Assembly: GCA_038900335.1 (NCBI GenBank) | Contig: JBBMRB010000030.1 | Coordinates: 1-12,972 of the forward strand | DNA length: 12,972 nt | From: Rs1 sp038900335 | Lineage (GTDB): Bacteria; Pseudomonadota; Gammaproteobacteria; Pseudomonadales; Balneatricaceae | Reading direction: 5' to 3' | Shown: positions 1 through 7,925 of the stretch, in pieces | Layout: the number at the start of each line of letters is the position of its first letter | Numbering within the stretch: position 1 is the stretch's first letter | Notes under the pieces: model-generated | The model's database searches: none | Seen by the model: the letters and a program-made list of their open reading frames with translations, nothing else | Told to the model about the DNA's origin: nothing | Position numbers and translations under genes: made by a program

Positions 1-612
<612 letters not shown>

Positions 613-618
613 TTTTTT

Positions 619-624
619 TCCTCT
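619..624 (-). promoter_or_regulatory. Shine-Dalgarno AGAGGA that selects the TTG start at 612
   Basis: On the minus strand AGAGGA lies six bases upstream of TTG (612-610), separated by an A-run. The in-frame ATG at 591-589 has no comparable purine-rich element at a suitable distance. This favours TTG as the start of the probable ftsY gene. Confidence 0.55.
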
Positions 625-752
625 GCCTCTGTTTATTAAAATTTTAGTTGAGAGAGAACGCCACCTAAACTGCCATCAGTATGGCGATCTAAACATCTTT
701 CCTTGGTACGAAAAAATGATACATGAAGCGGTTAACTCTCAGATAAATACGT

Positions 753-782
753 TTGAATAAGATAATTTTTGCACAGTATACT
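753..782 (+). promoter_or_regulatory. Candidate sigma70 promoter for the M16-like gene and rsmD
   Basis: TTGAAT (753-758) and TATACT (777-782) are separated by 18 bases. The -35 matches consensus at four of six positions and the -10 at five of six. Transcription would begin near 789, leaving an untranslated leader of about 170 bases before the ATG at 958. This is motif reading only. The surrounding DNA is AT-rich, so chance matches are possible. Confidence 0.35.
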
Positions 783-957
783 AGCATAGCCTTGCAAAAT
801 ACTCATTGCTCTAATGATGTATGCATTAATTGTCTGACATTTTACTAACTACCTGCTATTCATTTCATTAAGTCGACTTAATCACTGTCACTTTTGTGCG
901 ATATATGGATAATTCAAAGATAGAACAGTAAACGACTTTTACCTAAAGGTATAATCA

Positions 958-2169
958 ATGGTCAATGATCAGCAACCCAAAAAACAGTATAAACCAATCT
1001 TTAATCGTACTTACTTAAAGTACCTTGGTTTTGTGGTCGCCATTGTAATCATCCTGCTCAGCAAAAAAGCACCGACACCTCTTGATCAACCCCAAGCAGT
1101 CACTGCAATTAACCCTGTGCTACATGTCTTAAAAGCTGAGGATTTAGCACAACAGCGCTTATTCCTCTCCTTTAACACTAGCCCAGCGTTATCTTCACAA
1201 CATAAAATTGAGCGCGAATTAGCATATCAAGCGCTACACAAAGCCACTAAAACTAGCTCTGTAGTGTTTGCAGCACTTTGGACCTTTGATCGGCTAGAAT
1301 TAGAGCTGCGCTGGTCGCCAGATCAAAAGCTCGATATTAAACAAACACTGCACACTTTCTTCACTGACAGTACCAACAATATTAATGATCAAGATAGAAA
1401 AATAATCGCCGCAAGCCAATATTTAGAGGATCGAGCGGATGACACGGTGTTACTCAACGCATTAGAGCAGCGAATCGCCTATAATCTGGCGACGCCAACG
1501 CCACTTAATCAAATATTGAGCATCACCCCTAGCGCCTTACTAATAACCGATGAAGACAGCAGCCAACAGCAGTTAGTACAGCTTGAGCAACAATTATTAG
1601 CTATGTTTCCAAGAGCGCCTATAGAGCTGCCTGAAAGTATCGATTACCAACAAAGTACTAGTACTTTGTATACCAATAGCAGTGAACACAAATTGTTAAT
1701 CGCTTCACAGATAAAAATGCAAACAAACCTGCAAAGCTCGATTGATTTATTGAGCCACTTTATGCTCAGTGACATTTTAAGCAGCCAACAAACTCAGTTC
1801 GGTTTTGATTTTCGCTTAGTCAGAAAGCCTATCTACTACAATGGCTATCAAGCGATCATCCTCACTACTAACAATGCGATGCCTGAACAGCTAAAAGCAC
1901 AGTTACTAGCGACGATAGACATTGACGTCATCGACAAGCGCCTTGCCAAAATAAAAGAGCGCCTGCTTGATGCCTACTCAGACCTAATCGATAATCAAGA
2001 CCGATTGTTTTCACTGTATAGCAAAAAACTGTTCTATGGCTTTGAAACGCAATCAAAATCATTATACGAAGAGCAGCTAGATAGCATTAGCGATGAGCAA
2101 ATCATGCAGCAATTACAGTATTTACTCGGTGATCAAACCACCAGCATTTATTTAAAACCTAATTTATAA
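958..2169 (+). CDS. Membrane-anchored M16 (insulinase/pitrilysin-like) family protein, no zinc-binding motif
   Basis: The 403-residue product has a basic N-terminus, then a membrane segment at about 23-37 (LGFVVAIVIILLS), so the rest is probably periplasmic and anchored. From residue 54 the pattern resembles an M16 fold: an opening strand and helix (VLHVLKAEDLAQQRLFLSFNT), and near the C-terminus a long helix, then SDEQIMQQLQYLLG and a final strand TSIYLKPN, as in the family's closing alpha/beta unit. The HxxEH motif of active M16 proteases is absent, so no proteolysis is expected from this chain alone. Catalytically dead M16 subunits usually partner an active one. In Pseudomonas two M16-like genes sit between ftsY and rsmD; here only one is present. 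AAAGG at 945-949 lies eight bases before the ATG. The gene ends nine bases before rsmD, so the two are probably co-transcribed. The M16 assignment is from fold-like pattern, not a signature motif. Confidence 0.55.
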   Translation: MVNDQQPKKQYKPIFNRTYLKYLGFVVAIVIILLSKKAPTPLDQPQAVTAINPVLHVLKAEDLAQQRLFLSFNTSPALSSQHKIERELAYQALHKATKTSSVVFAALWTFDRLELELRWSPDQKLDIKQTLHTFFTDSTNNINDQDRKIIAASQYLEDRADDTVLLNALEQRIAYNLATPTPLNQILSITPSALLITDEDSSQQQLVQLEQQLLAMFPRAPIELPESIDYQQSTSTLYTNSSEHKLLIASQIKMQTNLQSSIDLLSHFMLSDILSSQQTQFGFDFRLVRKPIYYNGYQAIILTTNNAMPEQLKAQLLATIDIDVIDKRLAKIKERLLDAYSDLIDNQDRLFSLYSKKLFYGFETQSKSLYEEQLDSISDEQIMQQLQYLLGDQTTSIYLKPNL

Positions 2170-2178
2170 GTAGACACT

Positions 2179-2769
2179 ATGCCTTTAAAGAAAAAACCAC
2201 TTAAAGCAGAACAAACACACTCGCAATTACGTATTATTGGTGGCCAATGGCGCAGCAGAAAAATTGATTTCCCAACCGTTGACGGCCTTCGACCGACACC
2301 TGATAGAGTACGTGAAACACTGTTTAATTGGTTGCAAAACACCGTACCCTCTGCCCATTGCTTAGATTTATTTGCCGGTAGCGGTGCACTGGGAATTGAG
2401 GCGTTATCAAGGGGAGCACAAAGCTGCACTTTTATCGATATTGATCATTTATGCTGTCAGGCACTGCGTACCAATTTGCAAAAATTGCAGTGCGAAAGCG
2501 CAGAAGTAAGACAAACCAGCGCACTGCAATGGCTTAATCAAATAAGCGTTAATAGTACAGATAAAAAGTTTCATGTCGTGTTTTTAGACCCGCCATTCAA
2601 TCAGGATCTATGCCAGCAAATTTGTCAGCTACTCATCGATAAACAACTGCTGGCAGATGATGCTTATGTTTATATCGAAACAGAGCCACACGCCAATATT
2701 AATATAGATTGGCCATTGCATCGCGAGAAAATCAGCGGTCAAGTTCACTACCGTCTATACCGCGTATAG
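2179..2769 (+). CDS. rsmD: 16S rRNA (guanine966-N2)-methyltransferase RsmD
   Basis: This 196-residue protein matches RsmD in length and motifs. The N-terminal RIIGGQWRSRKI (18-29) and the LRPTPDRVRETLFNWL block (37-52) are the family's RNA-binding and entry motifs. DLFAGSGALGIEALSRGA (63-80) is the S-adenosylmethionine-binding motif I, FIDID (85-89) is the acidic loop after strand 2, and DPPF (137-140) is the catalytic motif IV of N2-guanine methyltransferases. The family methylates G966 of 16S rRNA on the small-subunit assembly intermediate, using S-adenosylmethionine, in the cytoplasm. The ATG at 2179 follows the upstream stop by nine bases, which suggests translational linkage; the Shine-Dalgarno is weak. 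Divergent linkage to ftsY is common in gammaproteobacteria. The assignment is secure. Confidence 0.96.
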   Translation: MPLKKKPLKAEQTHSQLRIIGGQWRSRKIDFPTVDGLRPTPDRVRETLFNWLQNTVPSAHCLDLFAGSGALGIEALSRGAQSCTFIDIDHLCCQALRTNLQKLQCESAEVRQTSALQWLNQISVNSTDKKFHVVFLDPPFNQDLCQQICQLLIDKQLLADDAYVYIETEPHANINIDWPLHREKISGQVHYRLYRV

Positions 2770-2777
2770 TTCAAGAT

Positions 2778-2823
2778 AAAGGCAAATGATCACAGCAAGT
2801 AGCTATTTAGCAATGCCTTTTTT
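2778..2823 (+). terminator. Possible rsmD terminator, overlapping the 3' end of the convergent exonuclease gene
   Basis: AAAGGCA (2778-2784) is complementary to TGCCTTT (2814-2820), and the T-run continues to 2823. The stem begins nine bases after the rsmD stop. The 29-base loop is long, so the hairpin is weaker than a textbook terminator. The right arm lies inside the last codons of the minus-strand exonuclease gene. It could act in both directions, though the minus-strand U-run is only three bases. Confidence 0.4.
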
Positions 2824-3515
2824 GGATTAGCTTGTAGCGCGACCTCCGCTAGGAAAAGCTCTGCTGTGGCAACGGCATCATTTAAGGCATGGTGCGCAAA
2901 ATGTGCCGGCAAGTGGTGCTCTTTTCTTAAATGATGAAGGCGCAGCTGTGATGGATCGTAGCTTACCAAACTCTTATCTTTACGCCGCTTTGCTAGCATT
3001 AAAGTGTCTATCATCGGAAAGACTGGGCTGATACCATACAACTGCAGGCACGCCTTTTGTAAAAACGTTCTTTCAATTTGTGCGTAATGCACCAGCATTA
3101 CTTTACCTGCTAATGCTGCTAACAGATCTTCAACTGCTTGCGCCAAATCAATACCTTGCTGCTGATGCTGATCGGTAATGCTGTGCACTATCACGTTTTC
3201 AGCGGCCAGCTCATGCTGCGTATTAATCACATTATGATACTTAGTCGCTAAGGGTATTTTCCCGTCCTGTAAATCAACAAAGCCAATGCTTAAAATTTGA
3301 TCCTTATTTGCATCAAAGCCCGTGGTTTCAAAATCGACACTCAAAATATGGGTATCGTATAATAACTGCTCTATTGCCGGAAAAGGCACTGCCAAAAAAT
3401 CCCTTAAAGGCCCTGGTCGCGCTATTTTAAGTAGTTTTTCACGCTTGTACTCCATACTAAAATAATATTGTATGAACGCTTTGACTCCAACAATCTTGCT
3501 TCGATCAATTAACAT
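2790..3515 (-). CDS. DnaQ-like (DEDDh) 3'-5' exonuclease family protein
   Basis: The 241-residue product belongs to the DEDDh exonuclease fold. Exo I is SVDFETTG with D61 and E63. The Exo II block, LVHYAQIERTFL (141-152), carries Glu (E148) where DnaQ has the metal-binding Asp. Exo III is HHALNDA with H208 and D213. A basic N-terminal extension of about 50 residues (REKLLKIARPGPLRDFL) precedes the catalytic domain, a layout seen in stand-alone family members. The substrate is not predictable; family members trim DNA or RNA 3' ends. The gene starts 23 bases after the stop of the cNMP/CBS/DUF294 gene, so the two are probably one operon, and that pairing recurs in relatives. ATG 3515 is used here. 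ATG 3455 (residue 21) is a possible alternative, and neither has a clear ribosome binding site. The family call is confident; in vivo role unknown. Confidence 0.85.
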   Translation of the reverse strand: MLIDRSKIVGVKAFIQYYFSMEYKREKLLKIARPGPLRDFLAVPFPAIEQLLYDTHILSVDFETTGFDANKDQILSIGFVDLQDGKIPLATKYHNVINTQHELAAENVIVHSITDQHQQQGIDLAQAVEDLLAALAGKVMLVHYAQIERTFLQKACLQLYGISPVFPMIDTLMLAKRRKDKSLVSYDPSQLRLHHLRKEHHLPAHFAHHALNDAVATAELFLAEVALQANPKKALLNSYLL

Positions 3516-3538
3516 GGCTCAGTATCTTGTATGTTGTG

Positions 3539-5419
3539 TTATTTGAAATCTTTTTGCCTGGCATCTTGCAGTGTTTTTATCACTTTAAAGGCATCTTTAA
3601 GATGTTCTCGCTCTAATTTCGAAATATCCTTTGGTGCCAAAAAATTATCTGGAGCAATACCTACATTAATTTGCTGCGCCTGATGCTCTAAGCGCAAGGC
3701 GCCTAAAAACTCGAACGCATCGATCAAACTATCAGCAGAGGCTTTCGTTAAAATATGACTGCCAGCTGATTTTCTTAGCCTCTCTAGGGTATTAACCGCA
3801 TCAATGCCAAGAATAAGTGCATAGATGCGCGCGAGCTCAATAATGGCAGCAAGCCCCTTATGCTTGATATCTAATGTATCTTTATGCTCCCCTTTAGAGA
3901 CTAAAACAATATTGCGAAAAAAGCCGAGTGGCGGTTTCAGTTTCAGGGCGTTTCTACTTAAATGTGATTGTAATAAGGTATTCGCCTTAGTGCCTTGTAG
4001 AAAACGCTGCCGCACTTGCTGTAGTAGCTGTTTGTCGCCGTAGACAAAGCTTAAATCAAAAAATACACTACCATTTAATAGCGCCTGTGGTGTGGGCTCA
4101 TTTATCCAGCGATCAAAGTAGCCCTGCCACTGCTCTATCGGTGCACACCACTTATCATTAGTTGCCATAATATCGCCAGGGCAATAAATGTAACCGCACT
4201 GTGCTAAACCGTCGCAGACAAATTTTGCCAATGCATCAAACCATTCTTGCTCGCTCGCTGATGGCGCTCTCGCTAATATCAAACCATTGTCTTGATCAGT
4301 ATGACAAAGTTGTTCATGTCGTGCTTGTGAGCCGGCAACTACCCAGGCGAAAGCCATTGGCGCCTCACCTATTTGCTGTTGCACTAGCTCGATTAAACGA
4401 ATAGTAATACCGTTGGTGATAGCACTGACTTGTTTGCCAACATGATCCGCGGTGGTGCCCATTTTTGCTAGGCGCTGTTGCAGTTTTGGCAGTAATTTAC
4501 TGATATCAATTAAGGACGCCACATCAGCTGCCCGCTGAATAACACCACTGAGATGTACGGCATCTTGCCCTTCTTTTTGCAATAAATCCGTTGCGGTGAC
4601 AATCCCAACCAAAAGACCATTATGCATCACCGGTAAATGATGGATTTTTTTGACTGTCATCATGATCAATGCGTCAAATGCATTCTTATCAGTTTCAATC
4701 GACATAATATCGCGGCTCATAATACTAGCCACCGCATGATTAACATCTAAACCTTGGGCGACACAGCGCTGTCGAATATCTTTATCAGTGACAATACCTG
4801 CTAAATCTGCGCCCTCTAGCACCAGTAACGACGATATATTATTGTCCGTCATTTTAACGGCTGCCTGTGTTATCGATGCCGTTTGTTCGATGCTGTGCAC
4901 AGGGCCGCTATACAGTGACTCAATAGTGGTATCCATTAATGATCCGGCTATTTTCGCCTCATCAGCCTTTAGGTTCACCTGCGTTTGTAAACGCTGTTCA
5001 GAGCTTACTGAGAAAAACTCACTGACGGCAGGAAACTGAGCAACACACTGCTGAAAAAGCGCATAATCAATACTGTATATAAGACAGTCTTCATCAGCTA
5101 TTAGCCGAGTATTGGCGAGCATACCGGCCTGGCAAAAAAGCGCACAAATTTCTCCCTCACTGTATTGCTCTAACAACTCTTCACTGCCATGCGCATCATA
5201 TTGAATATAGCGCAGCGCGCCCTTGCGGATAATATATAACTGAGCGCTGTGGTTATTTTTCGCATCTAGGGACTCGCCGTGGCGAATATAACTGATAGAA
5301 ATCAGCTTGATCAGCTTAGCCAAGTTCTGTTGCGGTAATTTATCGATGGGCGGTATCGTGCTAATAAACGCTGTTATGTCGGCTAACTCTTCAATCATGA
5401 CTACATCTCGGTGATACAT
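3539..5419 (-). CDS. cNMP-binding-like / CBS pair / DUF294 nucleotidyltransferase-like signalling protein
   Basis: This is a 626-residue soluble multidomain protein. Residues about 20-140 form a cyclic-nucleotide-binding-like beta roll (YIRHGESL, LYIIRKGALR, EGEICALF). Residues about 162-285 form two CBS modules, with ISSLLVLEGADLAGIVTDKDIRQ and then IHHLPVMHNGLLVGIVTATDLL. Residues about 300-460 are the DUF294 nucleotidyltransferase-like domain, with AGSQARHEQ (362-370) and TDQDN (374-378), the GS-x(n)-DxD-type metal-binding pattern shared with GlnD. Residues about 485-620 are the helical DUF294 C-terminal domain. By fold it should sense a nucleotide and perhaps modify a partner, but no partner is known. 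The cNMP phosphate-binding cassette keeps G-E but has no obvious Arg at the expected place, so classical cAMP binding is doubtful. It lies upstream of the exonuclease and divergent from the symporter pair. Start 5419 is used; ATG 5398 is also possible. Confidence 0.88.
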   Translation of the reverse strand: MYHRDVVMIEELADITAFISTIPPIDKLPQQNLAKLIKLISISYIRHGESLDAKNNHSAQLYIIRKGALRYIQYDAHGSEELLEQYSEGEICALFCQAGMLANTRLIADEDCLIYSIDYALFQQCVAQFPAVSEFFSVSSEQRLQTQVNLKADEAKIAGSLMDTTIESLYSGPVHSIEQTASITQAAVKMTDNNISSLLVLEGADLAGIVTDKDIRQRCVAQGLDVNHAVASIMSRDIMSIETDKNAFDALIMMTVKKIHHLPVMHNGLLVGIVTATDLLQKEGQDAVHLSGVIQRAADVASLIDISKLLPKLQQRLAKMGTTADHVGKQVSAITNGITIRLIELVQQQIGEAPMAFAWVVAGSQARHEQLCHTDQDNGLILARAPSASEQEWFDALAKFVCDGLAQCGYIYCPGDIMATNDKWCAPIEQWQGYFDRWINEPTPQALLNGSVFFDLSFVYGDKQLLQQVRQRFLQGTKANTLLQSHLSRNALKLKPPLGFFRNIVLVSKGEHKDTLDIKHKGLAAIIELARIYALILGIDAVNTLERLRKSAGSHILTKASADSLIDAFEFLGALRLEHQAQQINVGIAPDNFLAPKDISKLEREHLKDAFKVIKTLQDARQKDFK

Positions 5420-5695
5420 CTACTCTATTTTTAGATGATGCTCATGGATAAAGCAACGTCTAGCGCCCGATATAAGACTAAAGTGTAATTGGAGAGGCGA
5501 GTAAAGCTTGTTAGCCTATAACCTAGCAAAACCGTCAGCTACTTTCTTTTAATTTGAGTAACTGATAGCTGCTTACAACAGCTTATTGAAAAAATACGCA
5601 CGGCTACCACAGCTGCAAACATATTTTCAAATCAATAATTTGTTCCTTTATTATAAAAACAACAGCATGGGACATTATCAATAGATAGTGAACCT

Positions 5696-5702
5696 TAAGG
5701 AG
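5696..5702 (+). promoter_or_regulatory. Strong Shine-Dalgarno TAAGGAG that fixes the DUF4212 start
   Basis: TAAGGAG is six bases upstream of ATG 5709 and only three bases upstream of the adjacent ATG 5706. It lies inside the longer frame that would begin at GTG 5688. The spacing picks 5709 as the start and argues against the GTG. Confidence 0.75.
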
Positions 5703-5708
5703 ATTATG

Positions 5709-5957
5709 ATGGAAAACAATTCATCGTACTGGCAGGACAACCTGCGCATTATTACCACAGGCCTGATCGTATGGTTTGTAGTATCTTACGGCTTTGGCCT
5801 GCTTCTAGTAGAACCTCTTAATACCATTAGATTAGGTGGCTATAAACTTGGATTCTGGTTTGCTCAACAAGGCTCAATTGTTACTTTTGTCGCGCTCGTC
5901 TTTTGGTACTCGTACAAAATGAACGCTTTAGACAAAAAATACGGCATTGAGGAGTAG
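5709..5957 (+). CDS. DUF4212 protein, small subunit of the sodium:solute symporter
   Basis: The 82-residue product has two membrane helices, roughly IITTGLIVWFVVSYGFGLLLV and QGSIVTFVALVFWYSYKM. Between them is the segment LNTIRLGGYKLGFWFAQQGS, matching the DUF4212 / 'solute:sodium symporter small subunit' family, whose members have an invariant G-x-x-x-GFWFAQQG core. Such genes lie almost always directly upstream of a VC_2705-type symporter, as here, with three bases between stop and start, so a membrane complex with that protein is inferred. The start is the second of two tandem ATGs, chosen by the Shine-Dalgarno at 5696-5702. A 289-base gap separates it from the divergent CBS/DUF294 gene and should hold both promoters. 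I saw no convincing sigma54 or CRP site there. Confidence 0.9.
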   Translation: MENNSSYWQDNLRIITTGLIVWFVVSYGFGLLLVEPLNTIRLGGYKLGFWFAQQGSIVTFVALVFWYSYKMNALDKKYGIEE

Positions 5958-5960
5958 ACA

Positions 5961-7700
5961 ATGGATGAATTAAAACTATATACCTACATTGCTGTATTTG
6001 GCTCGTTCGGAGTCTATTTCGCTATTGCATGGTGGGCACGCGCAGCATCAACTAGTGACTTTTATGTTGCTGGCGGCGGCGTAGGACCAGTACAAAACGG
6101 TATGGCTATTGCAGCTGACTGGATGAGTGCAGCCTCTTTTATCTCTATGGCTGGTCTAATTGCCTTTTTAGGTTACGGCGGTTCGGTTTTCTTAATGGGC
6201 TGGACAGGCGGCTACGTTTTACTGGCTATGTTACTTGCGCCTTATATGCGTAAACATGGTAAGTTCACTGTTCCTGAGTTCATTGGTGATCGTTACTACT
6301 CAAAAACAGCGCGTATCGTTGCAGTTGCCTGTTTAATTATCGCATCTTTGACATATATCATCGGTCAAATGAAAGGTGTTGGCGTAGCGTTCTCTCGCTT
6401 CTTAGAAGTAGATTATGGTTTAGGCCTTGGCATCGGCATGGCTGTCGTATGGGTTTACGCAGTACTAGGCGGCATGAAAGGGATTACTTATACCCAGATT
6501 GCTCAGTTCGTGGTACTCATCTTTGCCTACACTATTCCAGCTATCTTTATTTCAGTACAGCTAACAGGCAACCCTATCCCACAACTTGGACTAGGTAGTA
6601 CTCTTGCTGATGGCAGCGGTGTTTATTTACTAGATAAACTTGATTTAGTTGTCACTGAATTAGGCTTTAAAGAATACACCACAGACCAACTTGGCAATAA
6701 CGCTAACATGATCGCTTACACACTATCTCTGATGATAGGTACCGCGGGTCTTCCTCACGTTATTATGCGCTTTTTCACAGTACCTTCAGTGAAAGCAGCT
6801 CGTAGCTCGGCAGGTTATGCTTTAGTCTTCATTTCATTACTTTACACAGTTGCTCCAGCCGTTGGCGCAATGGCTCGTCTAAACCTAATGAGTACAATTG
6901 AACCAAGTGCCGGCGAAAACTTAGTTTACGCAGAACGTCCACAGTGGTTTAAAGATTGGGAAAAAACAGGCCTGTTGAAGTTTGAAGATAAAAACAACGA
7001 TGGCAAAATCCAATATTCAGCGGATGCTACTACCAATGAAATGGTGAAAGTTGACCGTGATATTATGGTACTTGCTAACCCTGCAATCGCTAACCTACCA
7101 AACTGGGTTATCGCACTTGTCGCAGCGGGTGGTTTAGCAGCAGCACTATCGACAGCAGCCGGCTTACTATTGGCTATATCATCTTCTGTCTCTCATGATT
7201 TAATGAAAGGAGTTTTGACCCCCGATTTATCAGAGAAAAACGAGTTGCTCGCTGGTCGAGTTGTCATGACCATCGCAATATTGGTCTCTGGATACTTAGG
7301 GTTAAATCCGCCTGGCTTTGCCGCAGGGACGGTCGCTCTAGCCTTTGGCTTAGCAGCTTCCTCAATTTTCCCGGCACTAATGATGGGTATATTCTCTCGT
7401 AAGATCAGTGGCACAGCAGCTATATGGGGTATGTGTTCAGGTATCGGTATCACTATGCTTTATGTCTTCATGCATAAAGGCATTATGTTTATCCCTGGCA
7501 CTTCATTCCTAGGCGGGTTCGAGCCTAACTGGTTCTTCGGAATTTCACCAAATGCATTTGGCGCAGTAGGCGCAGCCGTTAACTTCGCAGTCGCATTTGC
7601 GGTTTGCAGAGTAACGGGGCCAGCTCCTGTTGAAATTCAGCAAATGGTTGATAACTTCCGTACTCCTGCCGGTGGTGTTTCAGTCGCTCACGATCATTAA
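5961..7700 (+). CDS. Sodium:solute symporter, VC_2705 subfamily (acetate/monocarboxylate-type, ActP-like)
   Basis: This 579-residue inner-membrane protein of the SSS (SLC5-like) family has about 13 hydrophobic segments. AADWMSAASFISMAG (51-65) is the conserved unwound-helix region near the substrate and sodium sites. GGMKGITYTQIAQ (170-182) is a family signature. GLAAALSTAAGLLLAISSS (391-409), with S397 and T398, is the sodium-2 site helix. Residues about 310-375 form a hydrophilic insert with a DKNNDGKIQY stretch resembling an EF-hand loop. VC_2705-subfamily members are linked by context and some experiments to uptake of acetate and other short carboxylates; the substrate here is inferred. 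The ribosome binding site GAGGAG overlaps the end of the DUF4212 gene, so the pair is one operon. It is followed by two strong inverted repeats. The nearby CrbSR-type system is the likely regulator. Confidence 0.93.
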   Translation: MDELKLYTYIAVFGSFGVYFAIAWWARAASTSDFYVAGGGVGPVQNGMAIAADWMSAASFISMAGLIAFLGYGGSVFLMGWTGGYVLLAMLLAPYMRKHGKFTVPEFIGDRYYSKTARIVAVACLIIASLTYIIGQMKGVGVAFSRFLEVDYGLGLGIGMAVVWVYAVLGGMKGITYTQIAQFVVLIFAYTIPAIFISVQLTGNPIPQLGLGSTLADGSGVYLLDKLDLVVTELGFKEYTTDQLGNNANMIAYTLSLMIGTAGLPHVIMRFFTVPSVKAARSSAGYALVFISLLYTVAPAVGAMARLNLMSTIEPSAGENLVYAERPQWFKDWEKTGLLKFEDKNNDGKIQYSADATTNEMVKVDRDIMVLANPAIANLPNWVIALVAAGGLAAALSTAAGLLLAISSSVSHDLMKGVLTPDLSEKNELLAGRVVMTIAILVSGYLGLNPPGFAAGTVALAFGLAASSIFPALMMGIFSRKISGTAAIWGMCSGIGITMLYVFMHKGIMFIPGTSFLGGFEPNWFFGISPNAFGAVGAAVNFAVAFAVCRVTGPAPVEIQQMVDNFRTPAGGVSVAHDH

Positions 7701-7709
7701 AATAACACT

Positions 7710-7751
7710 GCTACTAACAGTATCTAGTTTTCACTAGGGGCTGTTAGTAGC
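7710..7751 (+). terminator. Perfect 11-bp inverted repeat just after the symporter gene
   Basis: GCTACTAACAG (7710-7720) is exactly complementary to CTGTTAGTAGC (7741-7751). The 20-base loop contains two CTAG tetramers (7724-7727 and 7734-7737) that can pair to extend the structure. It begins nine bases after the symporter stop. No U-run follows directly, although 7756-7772 is T-rich. A terminator or mRNA 3'-stabilising hairpin fits best. Confidence 0.5.
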
Positions 7752-7774
7752 CACTTATTTTAATTCTTTTCTTA

Positions 7775-7808
7775 TTAGCCCTTTATAAATGATGTCATAA
7801 AGGGCTAA
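7775..7808. terminator. Second perfect inverted repeat, 12 bp, downstream of the symporter
   Basis: TTAGCCCTTTAT (7775-7786) pairs exactly with ATAAAGGGCTAA (7797-7808) around a 10-base loop. It lies 23 bases after the first hairpin. Neither strand has a proper U-run after the stem, so intrinsic termination is uncertain. Transcript processing, 3'-end stabilisation or a protein-binding palindrome are alternatives. Confidence 0.45.
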
Positions 7809-7925
7809 AATCTAATGACTCTCAACTATTACTGACACAAGCGATAGCATCCGTAGTAGTGCGAAGTAAATACCAGTGAAATCCCATTAGCGATATCAAG
7901 TGCAGAGCTGCAATAACTGCTTTTT

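Larger units (their letters stand above)
613..957. other. Non-coding divergent region between probable ftsY and the M16-like gene
   Basis: These 345 bases separate two divergent genes and must hold the promoters of both. A sigma70-like site facing right is listed separately (753-782). Near the ftsY start a short inverted repeat, GCCAT-cagt-ATGGC, spans 672-685. The minus strand has a 31-codon stop-to-stop frame (731-639) with no ATG, GTG or TTG start. Its translation looks protein-like (it contains TKERCLDRHTDGSLGG), so it could be a dispersed repeat or a gene fragment. No start-bearing gene was recognised on either strand. Confidence 0.6.

Noticed and set aside
2148..2429. Minus-strand 93-codon frame over rsmD
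   Set aside because: It is antisense to the conserved RsmD motifs and has no protein-like features of its own.
5420..5695. TTCAAA/TATTAT as a promoter for the symporter operon, and sigma54 or CRP sites
   Set aside because: The only sigma70-like pair (5626-5631, 5649-5654) matches poorly in AT-rich DNA, and no sigma54 (GG-N10-GC) or CRP palindrome was convincing.
5688..5957. GTG start at 5688 for the DUF4212 protein
   Set aside because: The strong TAAGGAG lies inside that extension and is correctly spaced for ATG 5709. The extra seven residues are not part of the family core.
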